From contig NZ_CP009516.1 in assembly GCF_000970285.1 (NCBI RefSeq), positions 372,001 to 436,000 on the forward strand: a DNA stretch of 64,000 bases, written 5' to 3'. This DNA is from Methanosarcina horonobensis HB-1 = JCM 15518. GTDB lineage: Archaea; Halobacteriota; Methanosarcinia; Methanosarcinales; Methanosarcinaceae. The position numbers and the translations under genes were made by a program. Position 1 is the first letter of the stretch. Every line of letters begins with the position of its first letter. Shown in pieces: positions 17,657 through 27,532 of this stretch. The notes beneath the pieces were generated by a model. It was given only the letters and a program-made list of their open reading frames with translations. It did not search any database and was not told where the DNA came from.

Positions 17657-19879
17657 TCACTTCTTCCTCATACTCCATGCTATTACGCCAACTACTATTA
17701 GAGACCCTGCCACGATCCCAATACTTAACAGTGTGTTCTTCTTCTGAGACTGATCAGGGTTTCCAGTTTCATTCTCTGCAAGAGCTACGGACCCTACAGT
17801 CCTGTTTTCAGCTGGGAGGTTAGCTTCTTCCTGGACCTGGAGAGTAGGAGCTCCAGCAATTACGAATGATCCATAACCAGGAGTCTCAGCTGTGAAGTAC
17901 AGGTTCTCGTCGTCTTCTCCGGTCTGTTCAACTGTAAGCTGTACCCATTCCTTATTCTTGTCATCGTACTTGTAGAGGATGACAGAAGCTGGATCCACAT
18001 TATTCTCCCGGATCCAGAATTTCTCCACTTTGAATGAAATACCAGCATCTATGATCTTGTCAGAGCTGCCATACCCTGCATTACCGACCCAGACATTGAA
18101 TGACCTGTAGATAGTTCCTTCAGGCAGGCTTGAAACCAGAGTAGATTTGTTTTTCAGATCCTCGGCAATGGCAGTTGTCTTGCCCATTGTTTTCTCAGAT
18201 GTAAAGGTGATGAAATTGACAACAGTTGCATCGTTTGTGAAGTTAAAAGTCACCTGCTGATCATTAGGAATAAAAACTTTTGTAGTATCTTTAATTTCGA
18301 CGTTCTTTTGAGGTTCAGGAGATCCACCAGTTCCACCACCGGAGCTACCGGAACTGCGTTGGCTGCTGCCTGAGCTGTGAGACCCACCAGATGAACCGGA
18401 AGAATCACTGGAACTACGAGGGTCGGAAGAATCGGAAGAGTCCGAAGAATCGGAAGAGTTGTTGAAACTACCGGAATCAGATGAATTGTCAGAGTCCGAA
18501 GAACCGGGTGAACTGCCAGAAGGATCGCTGGAGTTGGTGTCACCACTATTTTCATCACTAATATTTTTCATTTCTACGGTTATTGTAACTGTTTTTGTAG
18601 AAGTTCCGTTTTCATTGATTGAAGTCAGGTTAACACTGTACGTCCCTGGATTTGAAAATGTATAAACTGGATTTGCTTCACCACTGTCACCCTTCCAGTC
18701 ACTGTTGAAGTCCCAGGATCTTCCGGTTGAATTCTCAGATAAGTCTGTAAACTGTACAGTAAGAGGAGCATAGCCGCTTGTGACATTAGTTTTGAAGTTT
18801 GCTGTGGGAATAACTTTTACTTCCTGCACGATTATTTCTAATGTCTTTGAGGTGTTTCCATTTTCATTGCTTACTGTTAAGTTGACGATATAATTCCCGG
18901 CTTTATCGTATGTGTGCACCGGATTCTTTTCTGCGGAAGATGTCCCGTCCCCAAAACTCCAGTTCCATGAATTTGGTGATTCTGTACTTTTATCGGTAAA
19001 TGTCACTGCTAGCGGTGCATTTCCTGAAGTCGCGGAGGCAAAAAAATCAGCATTTGGAACTTCTGAATCAAGGGTAATCATGTAAATATCATAATTACCG
19101 TCAGGATTATCAGTGAACACTATTTTGTTGCTGTAGATCGCAGGGTCTTTAACGAACATAAGCGGTAGTTCAATCGACTTTTTAGCAGAAAAATCATACA
19201 AGGTAGTAACTAATCCTGTATACATATCATTGTAAATTATCTGATTCTCATACATTGAAAAGTCAAGTATCATACCATAGGTAATTTCAGTTGTCCGTTT
19301 CGTGGAAATATCATATAATATAATTTTATCTAAGGCTTGATCCTCTACAGTCTGCCAGGCTATCTTGTTACCATAGATAGTAGGATTAGTTGCTCCAGTG
19401 CCTGATGTAAGCCAAGTTTCATTTTTAGTAGACATATCTTCCAGGTAAATATCAGCTCCGCCATTACGAGTATCGGTCCAAACAATGTAATTGCCATACA
19501 CTCCTGGTAATGTTTGATCTGCCGTGTTCGTAGTTATTCTGGTAGTCTTCTTGCTGGAAATCTCGTACATATATATGTCCCAATTTCCATTCCTCTTATC
19601 CTGCCATACAATCTTGTCTCCGGATACGCAGGGATATTCTGCATCGACGTTTGAAGTAACCCTTGTTTGCACTTTCGTTGAAAGATCCTGCAGGTAAATA
19701 TCAGACCCACCATTGCGGGTATCCTGCCAAACAATATAATTACTCCAAATTGAAGGGTTTGTTTGTTCAGCTGTATTAGTAGTTATCCTGGTTTCTGTAT
19801 ATGCAGAACCTATTCCACAACTTGCAGTCAATATAAAAGCTGCAAGAAACAGTAAGAAGAATTTATTGTTTTTACACAC
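17657..19879 (-). CDS. Large surface protein: TolB/WD40-like repeats, two PKD domains, Ser-rich linker, PGF-pre-PGF domain, C-terminal membrane anchor
   Basis: This is a 740-residue secreted, membrane-anchored protein. A signal peptide (about 1-26) is followed by at least five beta-propeller-like repeats (to about 275) with the recurring core NYIVWQDTRNGGSDIYLQDL. Two PKD domains follow (about 280-350 and 360-435; NSWNWSFGDGTSS and GRSWDFNSDWKGDSG). A Ser/Asp/Gly-rich linker (about 440-525) leads to a PGF-pre-PGF domain (NVEIKDTTKVFIPNDQQ to GYGSFVIAGAP). The last about 25 residues are a membrane helix plus basic tail. The start is a GTG preceded by AGGGGT. Such proteins decorate the Methanosarcina envelope; the ligand is unknown. 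Confidence 0.85.
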   Translation of the reverse strand: MCKNNKFFLLFLAAFILTASCGIGSAYTETRITTNTAEQTNPSIWSNYIVWQDTRNGGSDIYLQDLSTKVQTRVTSNVDAEYPCVSGDKIVWQDKRNGNWDIYMYEISSKKTTRITTNTADQTLPGVYGNYIVWTDTRNGGADIYLEDMSTKNETWLTSGTGATNPTIYGNKIAWQTVEDQALDKIILYDISTKRTTEITYGMILDFSMYENQIIYNDMYTGLVTTLYDFSAKKSIELPLMFVKDPAIYSNKIVFTDNPDGNYDIYMITLDSEVPNADFFASATSGNAPLAVTFTDKSTESPNSWNWSFGDGTSSAEKNPVHTYDKAGNYIVNLTVSNENGNTSKTLEIIVQEVKVIPTANFKTNVTSGYAPLTVQFTDLSENSTGRSWDFNSDWKGDSGEANPVYTFSNPGTYSVNLTSINENGTSTKTVTITVEMKNISDENSGDTNSSDPSGSSPGSSDSDNSSDSGSFNNSSDSSDSSDSSDPRSSSDSSGSSGGSHSSGSSQRSSGSSGGGTGGSPEPQKNVEIKDTTKVFIPNDQQVTFNFTNDATVVNFITFTSEKTMGKTTAIAEDLKNKSTLVSSLPEGTIYRSFNVWVGNAGYGSSDKIIDAGISFKVEKFWIRENNVDPASVILYKYDDKNKEWVQLTVEQTGEDDENLYFTAETPGYGSFVIAGAPTLQVQEEANLPAENRTVGSVALAENETGNPDQSQKKNTLLSIGIVAGSLIVVGVIAWSMRKK

Positions 19880-20245
19880 TGGAATAAACCCCTAAACTTA
19901 TTTATTAAGCAGGCTGTAATGTTGGGTCATCCATTGTTACATGGTTGATATTACTCTGATTTGACATTCAGTATGGCAAATGCTTGCGTTTTTGTACAAA
20001 GAACGCAAGTCAGCTCCAGTTACACTGAGGTTCGGAACAAAAAGAACCTAAAAATTACTTTACGAGCATTTGGAAATAATATCAATCAGACAACAGAGGA
20101 CAACCTAATGTTGGTTGAATGTTAAAAGTACTTTGAGTTTTTGAAAGCTATACAGCCTCAATATCCAAAGCTTTATATTATTACTTAAATATATCTAAGT
20201 TTCTCTAAATATCACTATATATTCTCAAAAAAGATTAGTGAAAAA
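19880..20245. other. Intergenic gap between two surface-protein loci
   Basis: No gene seen. The end near 19880-19900 carries the ribosome binding site of the PKD protein gene. The rest is AT-rich and must include the promoter of that gene on the minus strand. Confidence 0.4.
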
Positions 20246-21635
20246 TCACATCTCCTTAGATTTCAGGAACGTACACAATAAAGAAACGAGTACAAGTACT
20301 AATTCAAACCCTGGAGCCTTTTCATTTCTTTCAGTAGCTTTAGCTGTAATTGTGCTTGTGTTGTCGCCTAAATTAGTTTTTTTAACTGTTCCAACAGATT
20401 CTGATGCTACTGTACTTTGTTCTTCTTTCTCTCCTGCGTCTCCTGTAATAACGAAAGAAGAATAGCCAGGTACATTTGCCGTGAAATAAAGGAATTGATT
20501 GTCTTCACTTGATAAAGTTACTGTTGTCTTCTCCCATTCCTTCTTCTTGTCATCATATTTGTACAGCACAATAGAAGATTGGTCTATGTCATTTTCCTTA
20601 ATCCATGGCTTTTCAACCTTGAAGTTTATAACTGCATTCTGAATATTGTCGGAGTCTTCATAACCGCCGTTTTCTACCCACACGTTAAAGGACTTATAGA
20701 CTTCACCCTCAGGCAGGCTTGAAACCAGAGCAGGTTTGTCCTTGAGATTTTCGACAATAGCTGTAGTTTTACCTACAGTCTTCTCAGAAGTAAAGCTGAT
20801 AGACTCAACAAAAGTTACATCATTTGTAAAGTTGAAATAAACAGATTTATCGCCAGGAATGAAAACTTTTGTTGTATCTTTAGTTTCGACATTCTTTTGA
20901 GGTTCAAGGGCTCCTCCAGTGCCACCACCGCCACCAGATCTACCTGATGAGCTGTGATGACTTCCTCCTAAACTGCTTCCACTGTCTTCAGTTGGAGTTT
21001 CTTCAGGGGTTGGGGTCGGCTCTGGAGTAGGTGTCGGTTCTGGTGTCGGAGTGACAGTCTCGTTCATTTCATTCACATTCTCTGTTGGAGTGGGTTCTGG
21101 TTCAGCTGATGCAGGAGTTACCAGAGGGAAATAATCAACAACGATATCGGAACTTGCTTCGACAGCGTTACCTCCGTTCTCATCCGGTATCCAGAATTTA
21201 TATTATACGCTTCTTCAGCTATCCCATCGCTGTTATTATCATGATGAGTCTGTGAAAAGCCATCTCCTACCGGAGTAGCCCAGTAGTTCCCGCCAATGTA
21301 CGGGCCTCCTCCTATAATGTTAGTGCCTTTCACTAGAGAGCTCTTGCTCCAGGCATCGACTTTAGCACCATCACCCATTCTTACATTCACGTCGTTTTCG
21401 AATTTGTTATTAAAAAACACTGTCCATCAAGCCATATTGCCTCATATCAAGTCCTACGTCACAGCCTGATATTTTGTTTTCCTGAGATCTCCACGCATTG
21501 AGTCTGGTATCCTGGCTGAATTCCATATTCTGAATCATAGATCCCGTTCCCGGTTATACTATTATTACTCCCGCCATAGCCGTACTTGTTGAAACGGTTG
21601 TTCCTGATAGTGTTATGATCGCTATATTTTCCTCC
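20246..21635 (-). pseudogene. Broken beta-helix (NosD-like) surface protein with PGF-pre-PGF domain and PGF-CTERM-like tail
   Basis: Reading 21635 to 20246 on the minus strand gives one surface protein in at least three frames. The NosD-type repeats come first (NRFNKYGYGGSNNSITGNG), then a stop near 21465, then the typical end repeat GTNIIGGGPYIGGNYWATPVG in a second frame. After a frameshift near 21185 follow IPDENGGNAVEAS, a Pro/Thr linker and a 230-residue PGF-pre-PGF domain. The tail (APGFELVLVLVSLL then KSKEM) looks like a PGF-CTERM archaeosortase signal. The upstream half is missing because an IS481-type element abuts it. The domain from about 21100 to 20246 is still open, so a truncated product cannot be excluded. 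Confidence 0.8.
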
Positions 21636-22663
21636 TGTTTTATCCCGAAATTATTTCGCGTTAACTATTTTGTTTGTAGTTCCCTATCTATTGTGAAACT
21701 TAGTAGGAAAAAGATCCGTTGGATCGTTACTCAAGAGTTGAAAGGCGAATCCACCTCTACGATAGCTGAGATCCTGGGGATCTCAGCCCGTCGAGTTCAG
21801 CAGATCTATAAAGAGTATGTTGAGACTGGTCAGTTTCCTCAAGTTGGCACTAACCTTGGACTACCAAAAAAAACCATTATCGTCCGACGAAAAAAAAATT
21901 GATTGACCAAACATACTCAGATTACAAGTTTGGAGCCTGTTACCTCGAGATCCTCATAGAAAGCAGACATAATCGAAAGATATCTTATAACAGAATCCAT
22001 AACCACCTACTCAGCATGAACCCTGCCCATGAGAACCGAAAAAAGAAGCAGAGAAGAAAATGGTGCAGATACAAACGTGAACACAACATGTCTGCTGCAC
22101 ACATCGACTGGCATGAAAACCCTGTGTTAGGGCTGCAAGTCTGTGCCATTCTTGATAATTCATCAAAATGATAATTGTAGGTGGAGAATATGTTCATTGT
22201 AACACGGAGAACACCACTAAAGTGATTGATGAACTTGTCAGAGAGTACTGGGATATATGTCCTTTAAGGGAGCTCTAATGGATCATGGAAGTGAGTTCGG
22301 AGCTCACAGAATCAATAAGGATGGTTCATGGGATAGTGAGTTTAAAAGACGCATTGAAGAACTTGGAATTAAACCAATACTTGTAAGGGTAAGACATCCT
22401 CAGACAAACGGAAAAATAGAGAAATGGTTCGATACATATCAAAGGTTCAGAGGAGAATTTGAATCATTTGAAGAATTCGTACAATGGTATAACAAGAGGC
22501 CTCATGGCACTTTGAAACTTGAGCAATTAGAATCGCCACAAGATGCTTCTGGAATAGATTACCGGTAGAGGCAAAATTCAGAATAGGAGTGAGAGTGTTT
22601 GGATGGTGAAAAAATGGACAAAATGAAAAAAGTTTCAAAGCGAAATGATTTCAGGACAAAACA
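21636..22663 (+). mobile_element. Decayed IS481-type insertion sequence (1028 bp, second copy)
   Basis: The element has the same length and ends as the copy at 53839-54866: left end TGTTTTATCCCGAAATTATT and right end the inverse of TGTTTTGTCCTGAAATCATT. The transposase is broken into three frames (about 21650-21902, 21899-22171, 22183-22568) with stop codons and indels, but the HTH part (STSTIAEILGISARRVQQIYKEY) and the DDE-domain pieces (AAHIDWHENP, MDHGSEFGAHRINKDG, VRHPQTNGKIEKWFDTYQRF) are clear. The flanks show no target duplication, so DNA next to it has probably been deleted or recombined. Confidence 0.85.
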
Positions 22664-22784
22664 TGAATTGACAGAAAAATTAAAAATATTAGTTGCCGAT
22701 TTCATACGACATTTATTGTTGACCCGACAGTAGTGACCTGCGGCCTATGCCAACTTTCTTATGAGCAATTTCCCTATGAGCAAC

Positions 22785-23336
22785 TCACTTCTCTTTTTCC
22801 TCAGCGAAGTTCTCCTTTGAATGAGAACAACTCTTTTTTCTGTTCTTTTTCCTTTCTTTTTCCACCTTGTCCAGATTTTCCATATAATCTTTAAATGGCT
22901 TTTCTGTGCTCAGGAGCTGTTCGTAGTAGTTTTCCACAATTTCCAGCTCTTTTGAGGTCTCTTCGGAATCTTCTTTTTTTTTGTAGGCCTCGATGATCCC
23001 CGGAAGGACCTGCTTCGTTGGCAGGATGACGTTTTCGTATTTTGCTCTGAGAATCCGGACTCCAATGGATATCATATCCTTCTCCATGAAAAGGTACACT
23101 TTTTTTGAGCCCGGTTTTCTGAACTTCTTGATCAGCCCGATGCTTGCCAGAAATTTTGAAGCCGTACTGACTGCCGAGAGGCTGTACCCTGTTTTTTCGG
23201 CAAGCTCTTCGAGAGGGATCTCTTCGGGTTCGATAAAGAGCACGGCGAGTATCTGCGAAGTGAGCTCGTCGAGTCCCTGAACCTTTGAGTTATGCACTAT
23301 CAACTGAATAAACTCGTCTCTTGGGTTTTTTATCAT
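22785..23336 (-). CDS. GbsR/MarR-type winged-helix regulator
   Basis: The 183-residue protein has an N-terminal GbsR-like winged helix: GLDELTSQILAVLFIEPEEI, then LEELAEKTGYSLSAVSTASKFLASIGLIKKF and the wing KPGSKKVYLFMEKD. A helical region follows, with a Lys/Glu-rich tail. GbsR-type proteins in other organisms sense choline or osmolytes, but Methanosarcina members are diverse and the ligand here is unknown. It lies on the minus strand beside the RibD-like gene, 116 bp apart, and upstream of a divergent ABC exporter it could control. Confidence 0.8.
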   Translation of the reverse strand: MIKNPRDEFIQLIVHNSKVQGLDELTSQILAVLFIEPEEIPLEELAEKTGYSLSAVSTASKFLASIGLIKKFRKPGSKKVYLFMEKDMISIGVRILRAKYENVILPTKQVLPGIIEAYKKKEDSEETSKELEIVENYYEQLLSTEKPFKDYMENLDKVEKERKKNRKKSCSHSKENFAEEKEK

Positions 23337-23452
23337 CGGATCATCCAGGATTTAAAATTTCTAACTTACAGTAAGCTGTGAAAGCAGACAGTAAGTCATG
23401 AAAGCAAATGATATTTTATATTTTTCGGTTTTCATAACCTCCATTATGGCTT

Positions 23453-24124
23453 TTACTTTTTTAAGACCCTGTAAACCAGATGCACATACTTCTTTTCCAC
23501 AATTTCGTTTCTTACAAGTTCCAGTTGAGTCCCGCTTTTCTCAATGCCCCTGAAAAGGTTTGTTCCATTTTTCCCCACGATTTCCGGGGTCAATATCAGG
23601 CTGATTTCCTCTACGAGTCCCTGTTCGAGTAAAATACTGTTCAATATTCCTCCGCTGTCCGAGACAACAAGTTTAAAACCGTATCGTTCATTTGCAATTT
23701 CAAGGGCCTGTTTGACGTCCACGCGCTCGGCTCCTGCCTGAATAAAGTCATAGTCCCTTTCTTTCAGGTAGTTGAGGTAAGCTTCAGGAGTTTTCTCCGA
23801 TACAAGGACAATAACATCTTTACTGTACTCGGAACGCCTGAATACATGCATAAGCCCTTCAAGAATCCCCCTGGAGTCTGCAATCATCCAGTATGCTCGT
23901 GTGTCATCGGGCTGGATATCAGGTTTCTTGAAATCGGATTCCTCTTCAGGAGGGATTTTTTCGCAAAAAAATTGTGTTCCTGTCTTTGCAGTGTTTGAAC
24001 CGACTATCATGGCATCGGGCTCGTAACTGCCCAGGATTCCATAGTGAACATCAAGGTTTGCCGTAAAACCGGTAGTTGAGCCGTCAAGACTTATGCTGTT
24101 GTGTATAACCAGTTTGGGTATCAT
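23453..24124 (-). CDS. RibD C-terminal/dihydrofolate-reductase-like NAD(P)H reductase
   Basis: The 223-residue protein has the RibD C-terminal (DHFR-like) fold: the N-terminal strand and SLDG motif (LVIHNSISLDGSTTG), DAMIVGSNTAKTGTQF, and the nucleotide-binding end part (LVVSDSGGILNSILLEQGLVEEISLILTPEIVG). Archaeal relatives include the 2,5-diamino-6-(ribosylamino)pyrimidinone phosphate reductase of riboflavin and F420 synthesis. This member lacks neighbours from that pathway, so only a pyridine-nucleotide-dependent reductase can be claimed. It is divergent from the ABC exporter genes, with 125 bp between. Confidence 0.78.
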   Translation of the reverse strand: MIPKLVIHNSISLDGSTTGFTANLDVHYGILGSYEPDAMIVGSNTAKTGTQFFCEKIPPEEESDFKKPDIQPDDTRAYWMIADSRGILEGLMHVFRRSEYSKDVIVLVSEKTPEAYLNYLKERDYDFIQAGAERVDVKQALEIANERYGFKLVVSDSGGILNSILLEQGLVEEISLILTPEIVGKNGTNLFRGIEKSGTQLELVRNEIVEKKYVHLVYRVLKK

Positions 24125-24249
24125 ATTGTCACCTATTCCCCCAGATTGAAAATAGTCTGTTAATTCAAATTAAAGTCGTTTATTATCTTAAATTGACTTA
24201 AACCAAACATTCAATAAACTTATTCTATATTGGAAGATATTTAATCTGG

Positions 24250-25161
24250 ATGCATGCTCTGGAATTTAAAGGCGTATCAAAGTCTTTCGCCGAAAAAAAT
24301 GTTATAAGAGATATCTCTTTTTCAGTTGAGCAGGGTGAAATCTTCGGGCTGCTCGGGCCAAACGGGGCTGGAAAGACCACCCTTATAAGGCTGCTTCTTG
24401 ACATTATAAAGCCGGACTCGGGAGAGATCCGGGTTTTTGGGGATTCTCTTACTGCCGCTGGAAAAGACAGGATAGGCTACCTGCCTGAAGAACGCGGGCT
24501 GTACAGGAAAACAAAGCTCCTGGATACGCTTGTGTACCTCGCCCAACTTAAAAATGTTCCTAAGAAAGAGGCTCAGGCGAACGCAGAGGCGCTTCTTAAG
24601 TCCCTGGATCTGTACGAACACAGGGGAAAAAGAGTAGAAGAGCTTTCAAAAGGAATGCAGCAAAAAATTCAGTTTCTTTCTTCTATTATCCACGACCCTG
24701 AACTTATTATTCTTGACGAACCTTTTTCCGGGCTTGATCCGGTAAGCACGAAAACCGTTAAAGCAAAAATACTTGAGTACAGGAACGCAGGCAGAACAGT
24801 TATTCTTTCCACCCACATGATGGAGCAGGCGCAAAAGCTATGTGACAGAATTCTTATGCTCAATAAAGGCCAGAGAGTACTTTACGGCACAGTTGCAGGT
24901 ATAAGAAAAGAACAGGGAAAAAACTCCCTGCTTGTGGAGTTCGCAGAAAAAGAGAGTTTGAACATTCTTCAGGAAATTCCAGGCATCAGAAAGATTATAG
25001 AGCGTGAAGGATCGGTTGAGATCTTTCCTGAAGACGGAATAAGAGCACAGACAGTTCTTCAGGAGCTTGTAAGGAGAACCGAGATCCTGCGCTTTGAGCA
25101 GGCACTTCCCTCCCTGAATGAAATTTTTATTGAGACTGTGGAGCGTGTTTCTGGTGAGTAA
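24250..25161 (+). CDS. ABC exporter ATP-binding protein (NatA/CcmA type)
   Basis: This 303-residue ATPase has Walker A GPNGAGKTTL, signature ELSKGMQQK, Walker B LIILDEPFSGLDP and the H-loop STHMMEQ. The C-terminal about 80 residues match the extra domain common in ATPases of ABC-2 exporters such as NatA. It pairs with the overlapping permease gene to form an efflux system for an unknown substrate; sodium or drugs are typical for the family. A TATA-like stretch near 24180-24190 and the short leader fit a promoter in the gap to the divergent reductase gene. Confidence 0.88.
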   Translation: MHALEFKGVSKSFAEKNVIRDISFSVEQGEIFGLLGPNGAGKTTLIRLLLDIIKPDSGEIRVFGDSLTAAGKDRIGYLPEERGLYRKTKLLDTLVYLAQLKNVPKKEAQANAEALLKSLDLYEHRGKRVEELSKGMQQKIQFLSSIIHDPELIILDEPFSGLDPVSTKTVKAKILEYRNAGRTVILSTHMMEQAQKLCDRILMLNKGQRVLYGTVAGIRKEQGKNSLLVEFAEKESLNILQEIPGIRKIIEREGSVEIFPEDGIRAQTVLQELVRRTEILRFEQALPSLNEIFIETVERVSGE

Positions 25162-26407
25162 ATTTCCCGAAAAAACCTTTATTGTCGCCAGGTACGAGTT
25201 TTTGAAAACCATCAGGCGTAAAGAGTTTCTTTTCATGACTTTTGCTTTTCCTCTTTTCCTTGCCGCAATTGCTATTGTTCCCTCTCTGCTTGCCACTACC
25301 ACTTCTGCAGAAGACCAGAGGGTAGGTTACATTGACATGACCGGCTCCTTCGATTTCCCGGAATCTTTAACCAGTGAAGGTTTTTCTGTAGGTCCGCTTG
25401 GGGCAAAGGCTTCGACCATAGAATTTATAGAATACGAAGAGAGTTCCGAAGCCAGGGAAGATATGCAGTCCGGAAAAATCTCTTCTTATCTTATAGTCCC
25501 TGAAGATTTCCTTGAGACCGGCGTAACAGAACTCTATACTTCAGGGAAAGGAGCGTCAGTTCCGGGGTTCGAGCTATCGGGTGAACTTTCAAATATAGCA
25601 ATTGATTCTCTCCTGAAAGACAACGTGGACGAGTCTGTGCTCCAGAGAGTCAAAAACCCTATCAATTTGAAGATGTATAATGTAGGGGACAACGGAGAGT
25701 TTTCAGAACAGGGCATAGAAGAGATCCTGACTGACTTTGGTCTGCCTTTCCTTACTGCTTTTCTCCTCTTTTTCAGCATTTTCTCCTCATCGGGCTATCT
25801 TCTTCGCGGAGTTGCCGAAGAGAAGGAAAACAGGATTATGGAAGTTCTTCTCTCTTCTGCTACCCCTACCGAACTTCTTACAGGCAAAGTAATCGGGCTC
25901 GGTGCAGTCGGCCTTGTGCAGATTGTCATCTGGCTCTCAGTAATCATTCTCGGGGGTGGGTATGCCCTCCCTGTAAAAGTTGAGCCCATGCTTCTTTTTC
26001 TCGCTCTTATCTATTTCCTGTTAGGTTTTCTCTTCTTTGCCAGCATGATGGCAGGGATCGGGGCAGTAACAGGTTCTCTTCAGGAGAGCCAGCAGGTTGC
26101 GGGAATTTTCACATTTGCTGCCGCGTTTCCTCTTGTTTTCATGCAGCTCATCCTCACGAAGCCCGACAGCCCTCTTGCAATTTTCCTTTCCCTTTTCCCC
26201 TTTACATCTCCCGTAGCCATGCTTTCCAGGATAGGGACATCGGAAGTGCCTTTCTACCAGATCGCAGCGAGCATATTGATCCTGTTTGTTTCTATTCACG
26301 CAGTAATCATAATTTCGAGCCGACTGTTCAGGGTTTATTTGCTCATGTATGGAAAAAGACCCGGTGTAAAAGAAATCCTGAAGAGTATCAGGGAAGCCGG
26401 AAGGTAA
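25154..26407 (+). CDS. ABC-2 type permease (NatB-like)
   Basis: The permease is about 417 residues when started at the GTG at 25154, which overlaps the stop of the ATPase gene and follows GGAG at a suitable distance. An ATG at 25118 would add 12 residues from inside the ATPase gene and is less likely. After a first membrane segment (FAFPLFLAAIAIVPSLLA) there is a large external loop of about 160 residues, then the ABC-2 core: GVAEEKENRIMEVLLSS (the typical cytoplasmic coupling motif), followed by about five membrane segments. It belongs to the NatB group. It forms one transcription unit with the ATPase. Confidence 0.87.
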   Translation: MSKFPEKTFIVARYEFLKTIRRKEFLFMTFAFPLFLAAIAIVPSLLATTTSAEDQRVGYIDMTGSFDFPESLTSEGFSVGPLGAKASTIEFIEYEESSEAREDMQSGKISSYLIVPEDFLETGVTELYTSGKGASVPGFELSGELSNIAIDSLLKDNVDESVLQRVKNPINLKMYNVGDNGEFSEQGIEEILTDFGLPFLTAFLLFFSIFSSSGYLLRGVAEEKENRIMEVLLSSATPTELLTGKVIGLGAVGLVQIVIWLSVIILGGGYALPVKVEPMLLFLALIYFLLGFLFFASMMAGIGAVTGSLQESQQVAGIFTFAAAFPLVFMQLILTKPDSPLAIFLSLFPFTSPVAMLSRIGTSEVPFYQIAASILILFVSIHAVIIISSRLFRVYLLMYGKRPGVKEILKSIREAGR

Positions 26408-26438
26408 AGAAAAGTAAGGCAGAGTAAGGAAAGAAAAT

Positions 26439-27024
26439 TCACGTTTCCCAAGGCAGGATGCTTGTGACTTTAGTCATGAGAAGAATGCCGTCAACTTTCA
26501 GGCATTCCGTTGTATATTCGTATCCGTCTACTCTGCTCAACACTTTACAGTGTTTATGATTAATTCCCTGTGCGATCCTAACACCTTCTTTATTTTTGAT
26601 ATCAAAATATCCATTTTTTCTACAGGCCAGAGCGCCAGTCCAGGTTCCTTTGTACTTTCCTTCAGGTACTATCGCCTTAACAATATCTCCTGTGGAGCCC
26701 AAAGAAACTTTTTTGTCTACTCAGATAACCTCTTGGAAATCCGTATCTATCAAGATTGGTTCTGCAATGTGATCCTCGGCTTTTTGCTTTTATATGTAAA
26801 ACCTCATTAGTTTTTATTTTAATAATTCCTGGTGTCGATTGCCCAACACAAACGGCATCGAAATGATGGTCTTTTGGCAGATTCAAACCGATTCGATTCA
26901 TCTTTGTTCTCGCACCTGTGCCACATTCGACAGGTAATCCTGTAGCAACCAGTGATCATACACTTTCCATCTCTGCTGAATGACAGGGACTTAACGGCTG
27001 CTTGTTTTTGTTTAATACAAACAC
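26439..27024 (-). pseudogene. iscB: Internally deleted and frameshifted IscB gene
   Basis: On the minus strand, the first 22 codons (27024-26959) read like the start of an IscB/RRXRR protein: FVLNKNKQPLSPCHSAEME. A stop (TGA, 26958-26956) follows, and the frame continues directly into the far C-terminal region: ATGLPVECGTGARTKMNRIG, LPKDHHFDAVCVG (last RuvC part), then GFPRGYLSRQKSFFGL, a frameshift near 26695, and TGDIVKAIVPEGKYKG to the end at 26439. The RuvC-I, bridge helix and HNH regions, some 250 codons, are missing. The protein cannot be active. The 3' end overlaps the element end hairpin at 26461-26480. Confidence 0.82.
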
Positions 27025-27288
27025 AATCTTGAATTTCTCCTATCTCAAACACAGGTTTGATCCTATATCTGGTAATGAACTTTCGTTTCTCCTCTCGCTA
27101 ATATTGGAAACGCTTGTTAGGTATAGCACACTGTTCCTGCCCTTCAGAACTTTTAATGCTATACAACAGAGCTACAAACTGAGGAAGTATTCGTAGGTGT
27201 TATGACATTCCCAACGTAGTTCTCGAAGAACTTAAGCTGGTCAACCAGGGCAATTACATGCCTGCCACTTCAGTGGCGGGTAGTTGAC
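27025..27288 (-). ncRNA. IscB-associated omega-RNA region and element end
   Basis: Directly upstream of the iscB relic on the minus strand is about 260 nt of GC-balanced, hairpin-rich sequence, the place where IscB omega-RNAs are encoded. Its outer end carries the hairpin CCTGCCACTTCAGTGGCGGG (27261-27280) followed by TAGTTGAC, the same end as the right end of the TnpB element at 55184-55211. In IscB systems the guide is the host sequence just outside this end, here from 27289 onward. The region looks intact although the nuclease gene is deleted. The RNA's exact ends cannot be read from sequence. Confidence 0.65.
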
Positions 27289-27532
27289 TGGTTCTGGGCT
27301 GCACTTCAGGATTTAGTCTGGATTAACAGAGTAAAATGCCCTGAACCTTTATCTTAATCTATTTGCTTGGAGGGATTTGCTAAATACTGAAAACAAATGA
27401 AAGCATCTCTTCAGGTGCACAAGGGCACCCAACTGCTATATTTATTAACTGATTAAATATTCTATACTTCTATCGCAGGTATTTTATATTATAACTTACA
27501 TAGTATTAATTGGTTCATAAGGGAAGAGCTGT
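27289..27532. other. Gap between omega-RNA region and tandem repeat
   Basis: No gene is seen. The first about 20 bases are the guide position of the omega-RNA. The remainder is AT-rich with no clear motif. Confidence 0.35.

Noticed and set aside
26819..27052. 77-residue minus-strand open frame as a gene
   Set aside because: It reads the iscB start and C-terminal part in the wrong frame; the correct frames show an IscB relic.
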